64,000 nucleotides of DNA from an uncultured Eubacterium sp. GTDB lineage: Bacteria; Bacillota; Clostridia; Lachnospirales; Lachnospiraceae. Positions 32,557-42,890 of this stretch are shown one piece after another; the stretch's first letter is position 1, and every line of letters begins with the position of its first letter. The notes beneath the pieces are model-generated. The model searched no databases, was not told the DNA's origin, and worked only from the letters and a program-made list of their open reading frames with translations. The translations under genes were made by a program, and so were the position numbers. Where the stretch lies: assembly GCA_910584245.1 (NCBI GenBank), contig CAJTZF010000004.1, positions 62,001-126,000 of the forward strand, written 5' to 3'.

Positions 32557-33554
32557 AATAAAAATCCATAGGTTTCTTCGTCGCGAAAACCGTTCTTTAA
32601 ATTTTCTTTCAGTTCGGCTAAAAATTCTTTTTGGATTTCCCTAAATTCCATATGCTCATAAAGCGATGACTTTTTGAAATCTCCAATTTGTTCTACGGAG
32701 GAGAGCATGTCTTCCATTACCGCAAGAACGGTAGTTGTATCTTTTTCCAGAGTTGCCATTTCAAGTCTGCAGGAAACTTCATAATATTTTCCCATTTCAA
32801 AACATCTTGCCATTTCCTCTTGTTTGGCAACGATCTGATGTACCTTCTTCATATCATTACTTTGCAATGCGAGCATATATATTCCATGAAGCGCCATACT
32901 CACCCTTTGATAATCTGAAAATAAAAGTTCCTCATATGCTTTATATGCTTCCGGTATGCGTTCTGTTTCTGCATAAATTTGAGCCTGTTTTCTTTTTCTC
33001 TCCGGATTTTGCACAGAAAAATATTCTAAATATTTTTCTGCTTTATCATATTGCTTTTTTCTTATGTAAAATCCGACCAGGGAATCGGCCGCACGGATAC
33101 GCATTGATTCGTCGCTGCTATTTAGTACCTGCGCATACAGGGAACATAAATACTCATCATAATCCGACTCGTTTGGGACCTTCTGTACGATGCGCTGTGC
33201 ATCAAAAATAACTGCGATGTTTAAAATCAATTGTTCGCAGTTTGGATATTGTTCTAGTTTTTTCTTCGCCCACTTCAGAGCTTCGTCATATGTTTTTTCT
33301 TTTAATTTCAAGTCGGCTTCATGAGTAATGTCGTTTATTTCTACCATCGTCAGATCCTTACGAAATGAAAGTAACGTGTCCAATGAAATGTCTAACAATC
33401 TCGCAATCGGTGCTAAGAGAGTAATATCTGGAAAGGAATTTTCATTTTCCCACTTATTCACTGCTGGAGCCGTTACACCAAGCTTCCCTGCCATTTCTTC
33501 CTGTGTCAGATTTTTGAGCTTTCTGTATTTTCGGATCACTTTCCCTAATGACAT
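32541..33554 (-). CDS. XRE-family regulator with TPR-like C-terminal region
   Basis: 337 residues from the start at 33554, which has AAGGAG upstream on the minus strand. Residues about 1-60 form a Cro/C1-type HTH (LGKVIRKYRKLKNLTQEEMA, then GVTAPAVNKWENENSFPD). The remaining 270 residues are helical repeats resembling TPRs (KTYDEALKWAKKKLEQYPN, RKKQYDKAEKYLEYF, then ERIPEAYKAYEELLF). This layout resembles Rgg/PlcR-like and other peptide- or TPR-controlled regulators of Bacillota. The frame extends 25 codons upstream without a ribosome site. The target is unknown. It is convergent with the AmtB-PII gene. Confidence 0.82.
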   Translation of the reverse strand: MSLGKVIRKYRKLKNLTQEEMAGKLGVTAPAVNKWENENSFPDITLLAPIARLLDISLDTLLSFRKDLTMVEINDITHEADLKLKEKTYDEALKWAKKKLEQYPNCEQLILNIAVIFDAQRIVQKVPNESDYDEYLCSLYAQVLNSSDESMRIRAADSLVGFYIRKKQYDKAEKYLEYFSVQNPERKRKQAQIYAETERIPEAYKAYEELLFSDYQRVSMALHGIYMLALQSNDMKKVHQIVAKQEEMARCFEMGKYYEVSCRLEMATLEKDTTTVLAVMEDMLSSVEQIGDFKKSSLYEHMEFREIQKEFLAELKENLKNGFRDEETYGFLLKPPN

Positions 33555-33710
33555 ACAAACATCTCCTTGTGCTGTTATTGCATTGTCCTTTTCTGATACA
33601 ATCATATCAGAGAAACATAAAACTGACAACTGAATGGCTGTTAAATATTTTTCAAAGAAATTAACGGTTATTCATATTTTGTTCTGTTTGTATGAAGGGT
33701 AGAGGGTCTT

Positions 33711-34220
33711 TTATAAAGGCGGTGCAAACAGGCCGATCGGAGGCGGAAAGATGGTGAATACAACAAAGAGCAGCACAAGAACCATAAATCCTACATAGCA
33801 GCCGCGGGCGGGCATGCTACATAATTTATGTTTACGAAGCATCTGATAGCTGAACCGGTATGCTGCTGCCATCGCAGCGAAATAGATTAAGATATTCATG
33901 ACGTCGCTGTTTTTGCCATAGACGCCAGTATATGTGTAAAACGCAACGACGGTGAAGGCCATGCCGGTCAGGGCGGATAAGAGCTTAACGCATATAAAAT
34001 TGTCATATTTGGTCTGGAACATAAAATATTCCCATATTGATACGAGTAAGATCGGAAAGAATACCAGCTTTAGGTGTTCCCAGGTTGATTCATTGACCGG
34101 GAAAAATAGTCCGGCCACGGGATTTTCGCCGCTCCATTTGTAGACAAAATGAAAAATGGTCCCAAGTATGGCAGCAATGATGCAGCATATGAGTTCAGTT
34201 TTTTTCAGTGAATATTTCAT
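33711..34220 (-). CDS. DUF6512 family membrane protein
   Basis: A 169-residue polytopic membrane protein with five hydrophobic segments (about 9-24, 48-66, 80-100, 105-123, 140-165). The conserved signature of the family is visible: HFVYKWSGENPVAGLFFPVN and ESTWEHLKLVFFPIL. This family, common in Clostridia, has no known function. The minus-strand start at 34220 has AGGA upstream. No partner gene is evident. Confidence 0.72.
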   Translation of the reverse strand: MKYSLKKTELICCIIAAILGTIFHFVYKWSGENPVAGLFFPVNESTWEHLKLVFFPILLVSIWEYFMFQTKYDNFICVKLLSALTGMAFTVVAFYTYTGVYGKNSDVMNILIYFAAMAAAYRFSYQMLRKHKLCSMPARGCYVGFMVLVLLFVVFTIFPPPIGLFAPPL

Positions 34221-34464
34221 GAGCGATCCTTCCTATGCGGTTAATATTTCTTATTTTATGCAATATTGTCTCAAATATGCAGGGAACCTTTCCCGTGTTA
34301 TTTCCAAAAGGACGTTGTGCTGGCAATTGTAAATCGTTGGTGCAAATAGTCTTTTTTGTTTGCGAAGGTATAAAAACGCAATATTTTTGTCGATAACTGC
34401 AAAGTTATATGCGAAAAAAGATGTTAGAATAATAGCAATAATAATTTATGTGAGGTGCGGTGAT

Positions 34465-37400
34465 ATGAAAGTGTTGAAAAGGGGAATATCCATCTTATGT
34501 GTTGTGGCGATGGCTTTTTTATGCAGAGTGCGGTTGGCATGGCGGCTGCGAAAAAGGTTAAGCTTAATAAGGCAAAGATCTCCCTGAAGGAGGGGGCTTC
34601 GTATAAAATTAAGCTTAAGAATGGCAATAAAAGAGCCAAAGTAACGTGGGAATCAGACAAGAAGAAGGTTGTAAAAATAACAAAAAAGTCTGCAAAGGGA
34701 AAAACAGCCTATGCAAAGGTTAAGGCATTGAGAACCGGCAAGGCGAAAGTAAGGGCAGTATACAGAGAGGGCAGGAAGGTAAAAAAACTGAGTTGTATTG
34801 TGACGGTGAAAAAGAAGACCGGTGCGTCCAATGTGAAAAAGGAACCAGAGCCGGTTATACCGTCGAATAACATGACTCCAGCTGCTTCGCCGGACAGCCA
34901 TACCCCGGGTGAGGTGCCAAGTAATCCGCAGACGGGACCGATCACACTGTTTAACCGGGAAATGGTGGCGCCTGTCATAATGGATTCCAGTTATGAGGTA
35001 TCGGACCAAAACCCGTATGCAGAGAGAAGCTACCGCCAGATTAAGCGTGCGGTAACAGATTTGAGACAGGACATTGCAATGGTGACAGGGGCGGTGGATG
35101 ATGAAGAAATCCAGGCAATGTTTGAGGATAACATGGAGGAGGAAAACAGACGTCTTGACGAAGCGGATGCGTCCAAGGTTCCCGCATTTGTGACGGATGT
35201 GGAGAAGGTTAATGCGGACTGCGCGATTATAGCCGGAACGGTAGATGACAGCGCAGTGATTAAGAAGATTATGGATTCCGGGAAACTGGAGGAAGCAAAG
35301 AGCTTAAAAGGTGTGTGGGAAGGATATGTAATTAAACAGGTTAAAAATCCGGTAGATGGAGTCGGAAATGCGCTTGTTATCGCGGGAAGTGACGCGCACG
35401 GTACAATATATGGCATTTATACCGTATCGGAGGCGATCGGGGTATCGCCATTTTACTGGTACAGCGATGTACCGGTGGAAGTAAAAGATGAAATACAATT
35501 TGATGCGGCGGTTCCTATTGTGAATGATGGGCCGGATGTTAAATACCGGGGGATTTTTATTAATGACGAGGAAAAGTCAAATGACTGGGCAGAGAAGAAA
35601 TTCACCGGCGATGGAAAAAATGGTCCTGGGGTGAACTACTACAGAAGGGTATTCGAGCTTATGCTCCGCATGAAGGCAAATACCCTGTGGCCGGCGATGC
35701 ATAATTGTTCGATTGCATTTAATAAAGTCGTCGATGAGGACGGAAATCCGGTTAATGCAAAAGAGGCGGCTGAATATGGCATTATTATGAGTGCATCGCA
35801 CTGTGAGATTCTGTTGCGGAACAACGTAGGGGAGTGGGGGGACTGGTTTACTAAAAACAAAGGAAGGTTTTCGGATGTCAAGTACCCAAATAACTCAGGT
35901 AAGGCGTATGATTTCACGCTGAACAGGGAACTCCTTTTGGAATACTGGAGGGAGCGTCTCACGGCAAATAAAGATTTTGAAAGCATACTTACCGTGGGAA
36001 TACGGGGGCCCCATGACGAAGCGTTTCACTGCGAAGACTTCAGCATGTACGAAGGAAATAATGTTTCAGAAAGAAAGGTTTCCTTCATGAAGGATGTTAT
36101 CTCGTGCCAGAGGGAGCTCATTGCCGAGGTGTATGGGGAAGAGAGGGTACAAGAAATTCCACAGGCGCTCATTCCTTATAAGGAGATCAATGATGTATAT
36201 AATGCAGGTCTAAACGAATTTATGCTGTGGGACGGAAAAGAAGATTATAATGGCGACGGCGTCATTGACTGGAAGGATGATAATACCGATATTATGCTTA
36301 TGTGGGCCGAGGATAATGAAAATTATCTCAGGCAGGATTTGACTGACGAGGAAGCTGCGAGAAAAGGCGGGGCAGGCATTTATTACCACATTTCGTACTG
36401 GGGGCCTCCGTCAAGTTACCTGTGGCTGAATTCCACATCGCTTTATGTGATGAGTGAACAGATGCACCGGGGATATTATATTGGCGCCGATGATTACTGG
36501 ATCCTCAATGTGGGGGATATAAAGCCGAGCGAGCCAAGTATGGAATTCTTTTTGAAGATGGCATGGGATATCGAACACTGGAACGATACGACAGTTAAAG
36601 AGTATCTTCAGGGGCAGGCCATGAGGGATTATGGAATGAATGGGACCGATGCCAGGACGATGGCGGATGCTATTTCTGAATATTATGAAATCAATGGGAC
36701 GAGGAAAGCTGAATTTTATGCAAAAGCGGACTTTGGCACTGCGCCGGCGGCGTTCAGCGCGACCGCAAACGGGGATGAGGCGATGCGGTGGATCGGGCGC
36801 AGCAAAAAAGTGGTGGAGACATTAGATGCGCTCTACAACGGTTTGTCGGAAGAGTATAAGGATGCGTTTTACGAGCAGTTCTATTATAACGTGCTTTCGG
36901 TAAATGACATCATTGAAAACTTTGGATATTATGAAAAGAACGTTATAGCGGCGGCACAGGGACGCATGGGCAGCGCCGGTGTATATGCGCAGCTGTCAAA
37001 GGATGCGGCGGAACGTGTAAGACAGAGGAAAAATGATTTTAATAGCCGGCATAAGGATAAATGGACCGGTTTTATGGATTATGACCACCCGGGACGGGGA
37101 TATCAGCTTGTCGGTGACGGCGGGGAAAAATATGGCGAAGTGTTGGAGGCGTCGTCCGGCGTAAGGGCGTCTTGTGAAAATTCGGCGGAAGCGGGGAAAG
37201 GGACTCTTCGGTTTGATTCCCGGATCAAAGAGGAAGCGCATTATTTTGATGTGTTTGACAAAAATGAGGTAGCTGAAAAATGGGTGGCAGAGGCAAGCGA
37301 TGACTGGACTGTGTTGTCTGTGACAAGCGGTGAGACAAGAACGGAACAGCGTGTGACCGTCACCGTTGACTGGACAAAGGTGACGGGAAAACAGACGGGA

Positions 37401-38123
37401 ACGATATCGGTATACAATGCCGGGACAGGCGGCGAAAAGATAGGTTCCGCCATAGCTGTTTTTACAGTCGAAGCGAATAAAAACACGGTGGAGTATGGAG
37501 ATAACAAAGGTTATATCGAAGCAAATGGATATGTTGCGATGGAAGCCGAGCATTATTCGGAGAGCGTGAAAGGAAACGATGGAAGTAGTTGGGGTGTTAT
37601 TAAGTCAAACGGCCAGATGAGCGATACAATGAAGGCGCTTCCTGACATGGCAAAAAATACGGTGGACTGGGATCAAACAGCAAAATTAAAATACCGTGTG
37701 TATTTTAACAAACAAGGTACGTATTCACTTACGTTGAAGCGTCTTCCTGTTCTCAATGAAGGAAGCGAACATGGCGCTGAACGCAGCATGAATATTGCCG
37801 TAGGTGTAGGTACAGGAACGCCGGCCGTCTTAAAGGGCAACCGTACCGAAAGCTGGACGAATACACTGAATATGTGCGAAACGTTAAAATGTAATATTAC
37901 AGTGGACGAAGGCTGGAACGATATTATCCTGTACCGTTGCGACGCATCCTTTGTAGTTGATAAGATAGTCATTGAGACGGTAAAAGGGGCGGTGGCGCCG
38001 TCTGTGCTCGGGCCGGACGAGAGCCCGAATAATATAGCAGAGGCATCCGCAGTAAAAATCGGGGAGCTTCCGTCTGAACTCGGCAGTTATAATCCGGCGC
38101 CCGCGAGGATGGACTTGTCATAA
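34465..38123 (+). CDS. Secreted GH115 alpha-glucuronidase, signal peptide in -1 frame
   Basis: A GH115 family enzyme, which releases (4-O-methyl-)glucuronic acid from xylan side chains. The signal peptide (start ATG 34465, GAGGTG upstream; MKVLKRGISILCVVAMAF) is one frame away from the body. The join is at T6 in U_UUU_UUA (34515-34521), where a -1 shift restores MQSAVGMAAAKKVKL and the mature protein to 38123 (about 1219 residues). Domains: Big2-like N-terminal module (about 30-105), Pro/Ser linker, GH115 core (about 150-800: GSDAHGTIYGIYTVSEAIG, KANTLWPAMHNC, GIRGPHDEAFHCED, YHISYWGPPSSYLWL), then GH115 C-terminal beta domains with MEAEHYSE. Either a one-base deletion (also possible as error) or programmed shifting. 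Confidence 0.85.
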
Positions 38124-38222
38124 ACCGGCTGTGCCTTACAACAGATAAGAGTAAAGTGTTGACAGATGGAGTGTTAGAAGTTCCGGCGCCCGCGAGACGG
38201 GGAGTAGATAGAAATTGGAAAA

Positions 38223-38265
38223 AGTGCTGTTCAGAGCTCTGTGAATAGCACTATTTCTGCTTTTT
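38223..38265. terminator. Convergent-gene terminator
   Basis: AGTGCTGTTC (38223-38232) pairs with GAATAGCACT (38243-38252, one G-T), followed by a T-rich tract to 38265. The 3' arm overlaps the stop region of the AraC gene. A 14-base direct repeat CCGGCGCCCGCGAG lies upstream at 38095 and 38183. Confidence 0.55.
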
Positions 38266-39093
38266 AAATGAACCCGGTGTCTCCCCCGTGTACTGTTTAA
38301 ATGTACGGATAAAGTTTGAGTAATCTGCGAAGCCGGATTTGTAGCAGGCATCCGTAACGGAATATCCCTGTGATAAAAGTGACTGCGCAAAGGTGGTTTT
38401 TTTCTCAAGGATATATTGTTTTAGTGAAATACCGGTATTTTGTTTGAATATGCGGCTTATGTAGTTTTGATTAAAATTAAGGGCCTTTCCAATATCACTT
38501 AGAGAGATGTTTTCCGTGATATGCTGCTCCACGTATTGAATGGTATTGGAAACAAGCGGCGGCATTATATTGACTGAAATATCCTTGTAAACGATGTAAT
38601 TATTACATATGGTATATAGAATCTGTGCGAGATACGCCCTTTGAAGAACATCGCTTCCAAATTTATCGGAATGGATAGTGCCGTTTAGATTTTCGAGAAG
38701 GGAGAGCAGTTCATTCAGCGTATCCTCTGGCAGAAGAATAACGTTATTGACGCCGCATTGCCTAGTGTCGAAAAAGTGGTTAAAATTCGTTACATGCGTG
38801 GACAGACTGCGCAGTATGGCAGGGGATATGTTAAGGGTGATCCGTTCATACAGGGAATCGTCAAGGCTCACGGCCAGATGATATTCCGTCGGGTTGATAA
38901 TCGCAATATTCCCCCGTTTCAGGTGAACGCTGGAATGCTCTATATGAAGGTTTACATTTCCACATAAAAAAACATAGATCTCATATCCGTTATGCTTGTG
39001 GTAGGTATTGTGGTAATGTGTGCCGCTGCGGAAAGCCAGAAGGATATCATCTTGTATTTCGTCATAATAATGAGGCTGGTTAAACGTATCCAT
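38251..39093 (-). CDS. AraC-family transcriptional regulator
   Basis: 280 residues. N-terminal cupin-like sensor (about 10-150: GTHYHNTYHKHNGYEIYVFL, LKRGNIAIINPTEYH) and C-terminal double HTH (about 180-275: ENISLSDIGKALNFNQNYIS, RIFKQNTGISLKQYI, then SVTDACYKSGFADYSNFI). It lies between two GH115 genes and is divergent from the second, with only about 80 bases between starts. It most likely activates one or both genes in response to a xylan-derived sugar bound by the cupin. The effector is not predictable. Confidence 0.93.
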   Translation of the reverse strand: MDTFNQPHYYDEIQDDILLAFRSGTHYHNTYHKHNGYEIYVFLCGNVNLHIEHSSVHLKRGNIAIINPTEYHLAVSLDDSLYERITLNISPAILRSLSTHVTNFNHFFDTRQCGVNNVILLPEDTLNELLSLLENLNGTIHSDKFGSDVLQRAYLAQILYTICNNYIVYKDISVNIMPPLVSNTIQYVEQHITENISLSDIGKALNFNQNYISRIFKQNTGISLKQYILEKKTTFAQSLLSQGYSVTDACYKSGFADYSNFIRTFKQYTGETPGSFKKQK

Positions 39094-39171
39094 TATATCA
39101 CCTTTTCACTTTATTATATAAGGGATATTTTATCATATTTCATAACAAAGATCAATTTGGAGGTACGCTTT

Positions 39172-42100
39172 ATGTGCAAAAAACAGAGTATAAATATTGG
39201 TTATTTTAAGGAAGAAAATACCGCGGTTATATATGCGGTAACGGCGTTTAAGGAAGATATTTGCAAAGGAACAGGCTGCCAGGTGAACCTGGTCCCTCTT
39301 AGCGACGATGACGCATTACAGGACAATGCCCGAAACTGCAATATACTGATCGCAACGAAAGATATATATTTATGGCTTCCCGGGGAAGAGGCGCTTGAAA
39401 AATGGGAGGGGTATGTTGTAAAAAAGCGCGGTGGCACAGTATATATATGCGGCGCGGACCGGCGGGGGACCATTTACGGGATCTATGAGCTGTCGCAGTA
39501 TCTCGGTGTTTCCCCGTGGTACTATTTTGCAGATGTGCCGGTAAGGGAAAATGAATTTTTTATTCCGGATGACTTTTATGTGTCGGATTATCCGTCCGTG
39601 CAGTACAGGGGGATTTTTCTGAACGACGAAGAGGAGCTGGAGGAGTGGGCGGCCATGCATACGGAAGATGGGACGATAGGGCCGGAGCTTTACAAAAAAA
39701 TTTACGAGCTGATCTTGAGGTTAAAAGGGAATTATATATGGCCGGCAATGCATGTAAATTATTTTCAGGAAAATCCGGAGAATGCGAAGCTGGCCCATGA
39801 AATGGGTATTATCGTGGGAACCTCCCATTGTGATATGCTGATGAGGAGCAACCAGAATGAATGGAATCCGTGGTTACGGGAGAATGGATATGTCAGTGAT
39901 TACAATGCCGTTCATTCAAATAAAAGAACGGCAGATGGCACGGGGGATGAAAATACGGAAGTGATTTATTACGATTATTCGATTCCCGGGAAGAATAGGG
40001 AGGTGATACAGCGATACTGGCGCGAGAGCATAAATATGAACCGGGATTACGAGGTGTGCTACACGATCGGTATGAGGGGCGTCCATGACTACGGTTTTTC
40101 TACGAAAGTCATTGATGATAGCGCAGCGGACGATCAGCAAAAAGAAAAAGCCAGAGTCCGGCTGCTTGAAAAGATTATGGAAGACCAGAGGAATATGCTG
40201 GAGGAGGAGCTCGGACTTCATTCACCCGGCGAGGCGCTTCAGTCCTTTATTCCGTATAAAGAGGTTCTGGACTTGTATGATAAAGGGCTCCAGGTGCCGT
40301 ATGACGTGACGCTGATATGGGTAAATGATAATTTCGGCTATGTGAGACGGTATCCGAACGCAAAAGAGAAAGCGCGGAGCGGGGGACACGGTTTATATTA
40401 CCATGTGTCATACTGGGCGGCGCCCGATATGAGTTATCTGTTTTTTAACTCGATTCCGCTGGCCCATATGACGAATGAACTGTACAAGGCATATAAGGAG
40501 GGAATTCGCAAGATGTGGGTTCTCAACGTAGGGGCGCTCAAGCCGCTTGAGATGGAAATGGAGACGTTTTTGCAATACGCCTGGGATGCGGGGAGGGATG
40601 CGCTGGTAACAAACAATATTCACGCGTATACAGCGGCATGGTTTGACCGTTATTTTTCCGGCGGATATGGAGAAGAGCTTGCCGCGCTGTATGAAGAGTT
40701 TGCACAGCTTACAAATGCGAGGAAAATTGAGCACATGTCCTCCCTTTTATTTGCGCAGTCCGGTTATGGGGATGAGGCGGGGGAGAGGGTCTGCAGGCTG
40801 GAATACATATTTGGGCGCGCAAACACCATATATGACCAGCTGCCGGACTGTGAAAAGGAGGCGTTTTTCCAGCTGTTTTTATTCAAGGTACACGCGTCTT
40901 ATTATGTGAATCACGCGTTTTATTATGCGGACAGAAGCATTCTCTCGTATGAACGGGGAAATGACCGGGCAGCAGACCGTTATACGGAGTACTCCCATAC
41001 GATGATGCAGTATCTCCGCAATATGCTCAGGTATTATAACAGCTATATGTGCGGCGGGAAATGGGACAGAATACTTACACCGGACTCCTTTCCTCCTCCG
41101 GGCATATGCTTTTATCCGATATGCAAGCCCTCAGTAAAAAGGAAAAAGGGCGGTTTGAAGATCACCCTCTGGGACGGAAGCGAGTCATCGGATGGCGGCG
41201 TCATAACGTTTTCCCAGGGCGGTTTTAATAAAAAATGGATTGAGCTCGGAAACCAGGGGTGTGAAGATATATGTTATGAGATAAGCGGAATACCGGACTG
41301 GCTCACCATATCGGAGACATCCGGCGTTATAGGTACGGAAAAGAGAATATATGTGACGGTGCCGGATCTGGAAATGGCGGCCGGGCGTCTGTCTGTTATA
41401 TATATAACGGACCGTTACAATAGCCGGAGCATGGCAATTGATGTGAAGGTGGAAGAGCGGACGGAGGTTCGTAAAGGGAATGGGAGTGTATTGGAAGCGG
41501 ATGGTGCGGTGTGCCTATATGCGGACCAATATAATACGGTTATCCATGCGTCGGAAAGTGCAGGATGGCGCACGGTGAAGGGAATCGGAAGAGGGTATGG
41601 CAATGCTATGATGGCCTGCTATGTGGATGATCCTTCGTGCGGTTTTGGTCATACAGATGGGATTATGAGTTATCCGCATCTTGAGTATTTATTTACATTA
41701 AAAAGCCAGGGCGAATTTGAACTTGTCATAACGAGGTTTCTGACGCTTAACTCGCGAGGCAAAATACGGTTTGCGATAGGCGTCGACCAAAAAGAGACTA
41801 TTGTCGTGGAATCGCATGTAACGGATGAATGGAGGGGAAGCTGGAAGGAGAGCGTGTTCAATAATGGCGAAGAGATCAGCATATTACTGCCGTGGCTGGG
41901 CCAGGGAGAGCATACGCTCCAGTTATATATGATTGACAATTATGTTTCTATACACAAGCTCGTGATCTACACCGAGGAGAAGAGACATACCTACTTTGGA
42001 TTTTCCTCCGTTCATAATCCATCTGACGAGCCTAATGTTTCCTGGGAGGAGTTGAATGCGCTTCAACACGGGATGTATATGGCGGAGGATAATAATATTT

Positions 42101-42813
42101 TGCCCGGTGTCGTATATGCCGACCGGGATTTTTGGAAATACAACCGGATCTATATGAAAAATGATACGGTCCGGCGCAATGCTCTTGGCGGCCAGCTATA
42201 CGGGGCATATTATTCGGATCACAGTGTGACCGATCTTACCCGGCTGTTTGGAACGGGAGTGTTCCACGAGAAAGATGGGCGGCTTGCCCTGGAGGCGGAA
42301 TACGCCCTCGAAAATTCAAGGGACGCGTATCTTACGCCGTACAAGACAGGTACGGTATACTGGACGCATGTGCGGGCGGAAACCGGCGGAGGAACGGGAC
42401 TGGCAATGCAGGTGTTTGAAACGGGCACGGCTTGGGATCATGCGGCGGAGGCGCCGGGAATGCATTATCGCATCCATATATCCAATAAAGGGCAATATCA
42501 TATCTGGCTGCTTATGCTATATGAGGATCATATGTCGGATACGTGTTATTTTGCAGTCGATGGAAAGGTGCAGCCGCTAAGCAGCCAGTTCCAGCAAGGA
42601 CAGCTGTTCAATTATGCTACGGCACATATATATTTCTGGTGTCTGACAGGGGATGTCATGCTTGAGAGGGGGGAGCATATTTTCTCCATATTTGCAGGTG
42701 ATCCCCGTATGCAGATAGACAGGATTTATCTCAGTAAAGGCGGGGAGCTTCCGCCGGTTGACGCTGAGTGGAGCAGTTCAGAAAGGGCGGGTGAGGAAGA
42801 ACTTTCTTTATAG
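39172..42813 (+). CDS. Cytoplasmic GH115 alpha-glucuronidase
   Basis: A second GH115 enzyme, 1213 residues from ATG 39172 (TTGGAGG eight bases upstream; the frame extends 60 codons further but without a ribosome site). No signal peptide, so it probably acts on imported aldouronic oligosaccharides. Core motifs match the neighbour: GADRRGTIYGIYELSQYLG, GVSPWYYFADVPV, YIWPAMHVNYFQENP, GMRGVHDYGF and YYHVSYWAAPDMSYL. The C-terminal part (about 660-1213) holds a GH115_C-like domain plus roughly 280 extra residues with a second sugar-binding-like module. Paired with the secreted enzyme and AraC regulator it forms a small glucuronoxylan utilisation locus. Confidence 0.88.
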   Translation: MCKKQSINIGYFKEENTAVIYAVTAFKEDICKGTGCQVNLVPLSDDDALQDNARNCNILIATKDIYLWLPGEEALEKWEGYVVKKRGGTVYICGADRRGTIYGIYELSQYLGVSPWYYFADVPVRENEFFIPDDFYVSDYPSVQYRGIFLNDEEELEEWAAMHTEDGTIGPELYKKIYELILRLKGNYIWPAMHVNYFQENPENAKLAHEMGIIVGTSHCDMLMRSNQNEWNPWLRENGYVSDYNAVHSNKRTADGTGDENTEVIYYDYSIPGKNREVIQRYWRESINMNRDYEVCYTIGMRGVHDYGFSTKVIDDSAADDQQKEKARVRLLEKIMEDQRNMLEEELGLHSPGEALQSFIPYKEVLDLYDKGLQVPYDVTLIWVNDNFGYVRRYPNAKEKARSGGHGLYYHVSYWAAPDMSYLFFNSIPLAHMTNELYKAYKEGIRKMWVLNVGALKPLEMEMETFLQYAWDAGRDALVTNNIHAYTAAWFDRYFSGGYGEELAALYEEFAQLTNARKIEHMSSLLFAQSGYGDEAGERVCRLEYIFGRANTIYDQLPDCEKEAFFQLFLFKVHASYYVNHAFYYADRSILSYERGNDRAADRYTEYSHTMMQYLRNMLRYYNSYMCGGKWDRILTPDSFPPPGICFYPICKPSVKRKKGGLKITLWDGSESSDGGVITFSQGGFNKKWIELGNQGCEDICYEISGIPDWLTISETSGVIGTEKRIYVTVPDLEMAAGRLSVIYITDRYNSRSMAIDVKVEERTEVRKGNGSVLEADGAVCLYADQYNTVIHASESAGWRTVKGIGRGYGNAMMACYVDDPSCGFGHTDGIMSYPHLEYLFTLKSQGEFELVITRFLTLNSRGKIRFAIGVDQKETIVVESHVTDEWRGSWKESVFNNGEEISILLPWLGQGEHTLQLYMIDNYVSIHKLVIYTEEKRHTYFGFSSVHNPSDEPNVSWEELNALQHGMYMAEDNNILPGVVYADRDFWKYNRIYMKNDTVRRNALGGQLYGAYYSDHSVTDLTRLFGTGVFHEKDGRLALEAEYALENSRDAYLTPYKTGTVYWTHVRAETGGGTGLAMQVFETGTAWDHAAEAPGMHYRIHISNKGQYHIWLLMLYEDHMSDTCYFAVDGKVQPLSSQFQQGQLFNYATAHIYFWCLTGDVMLERGEHIFSIFAGDPRMQIDRIYLSKGGELPPVDAEWSSSERAGEEELSL

Positions 42814-42824
42814 GAAATTATAAG

Positions 42825-42870
42825 GAAGAGGGGCAGAAAAACTAAGCGTTCTCCGCCCTTCTTCTTTTTT
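42825..42870 (+). terminator. Intrinsic terminator of the second GH115 gene
   Basis: A 10-base stem, GAAGAGGGGC (42825-42834) with GCCCTTCTTC (42855-42864, one G-T), and six Ts after it. It ends the GH115 gene just before the convergent beta-helix gene. Confidence 0.78.
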
Positions 42871-42890
42871 GGGAAGTTCTTTTATTTGGT

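Noticed and set aside
39100..39171. Promoter of the second GH115 gene
   Set aside because: Several TATA-like stretches occur, but no -35/-10 pair with 16-18 base spacing stands out, so none is annotated.
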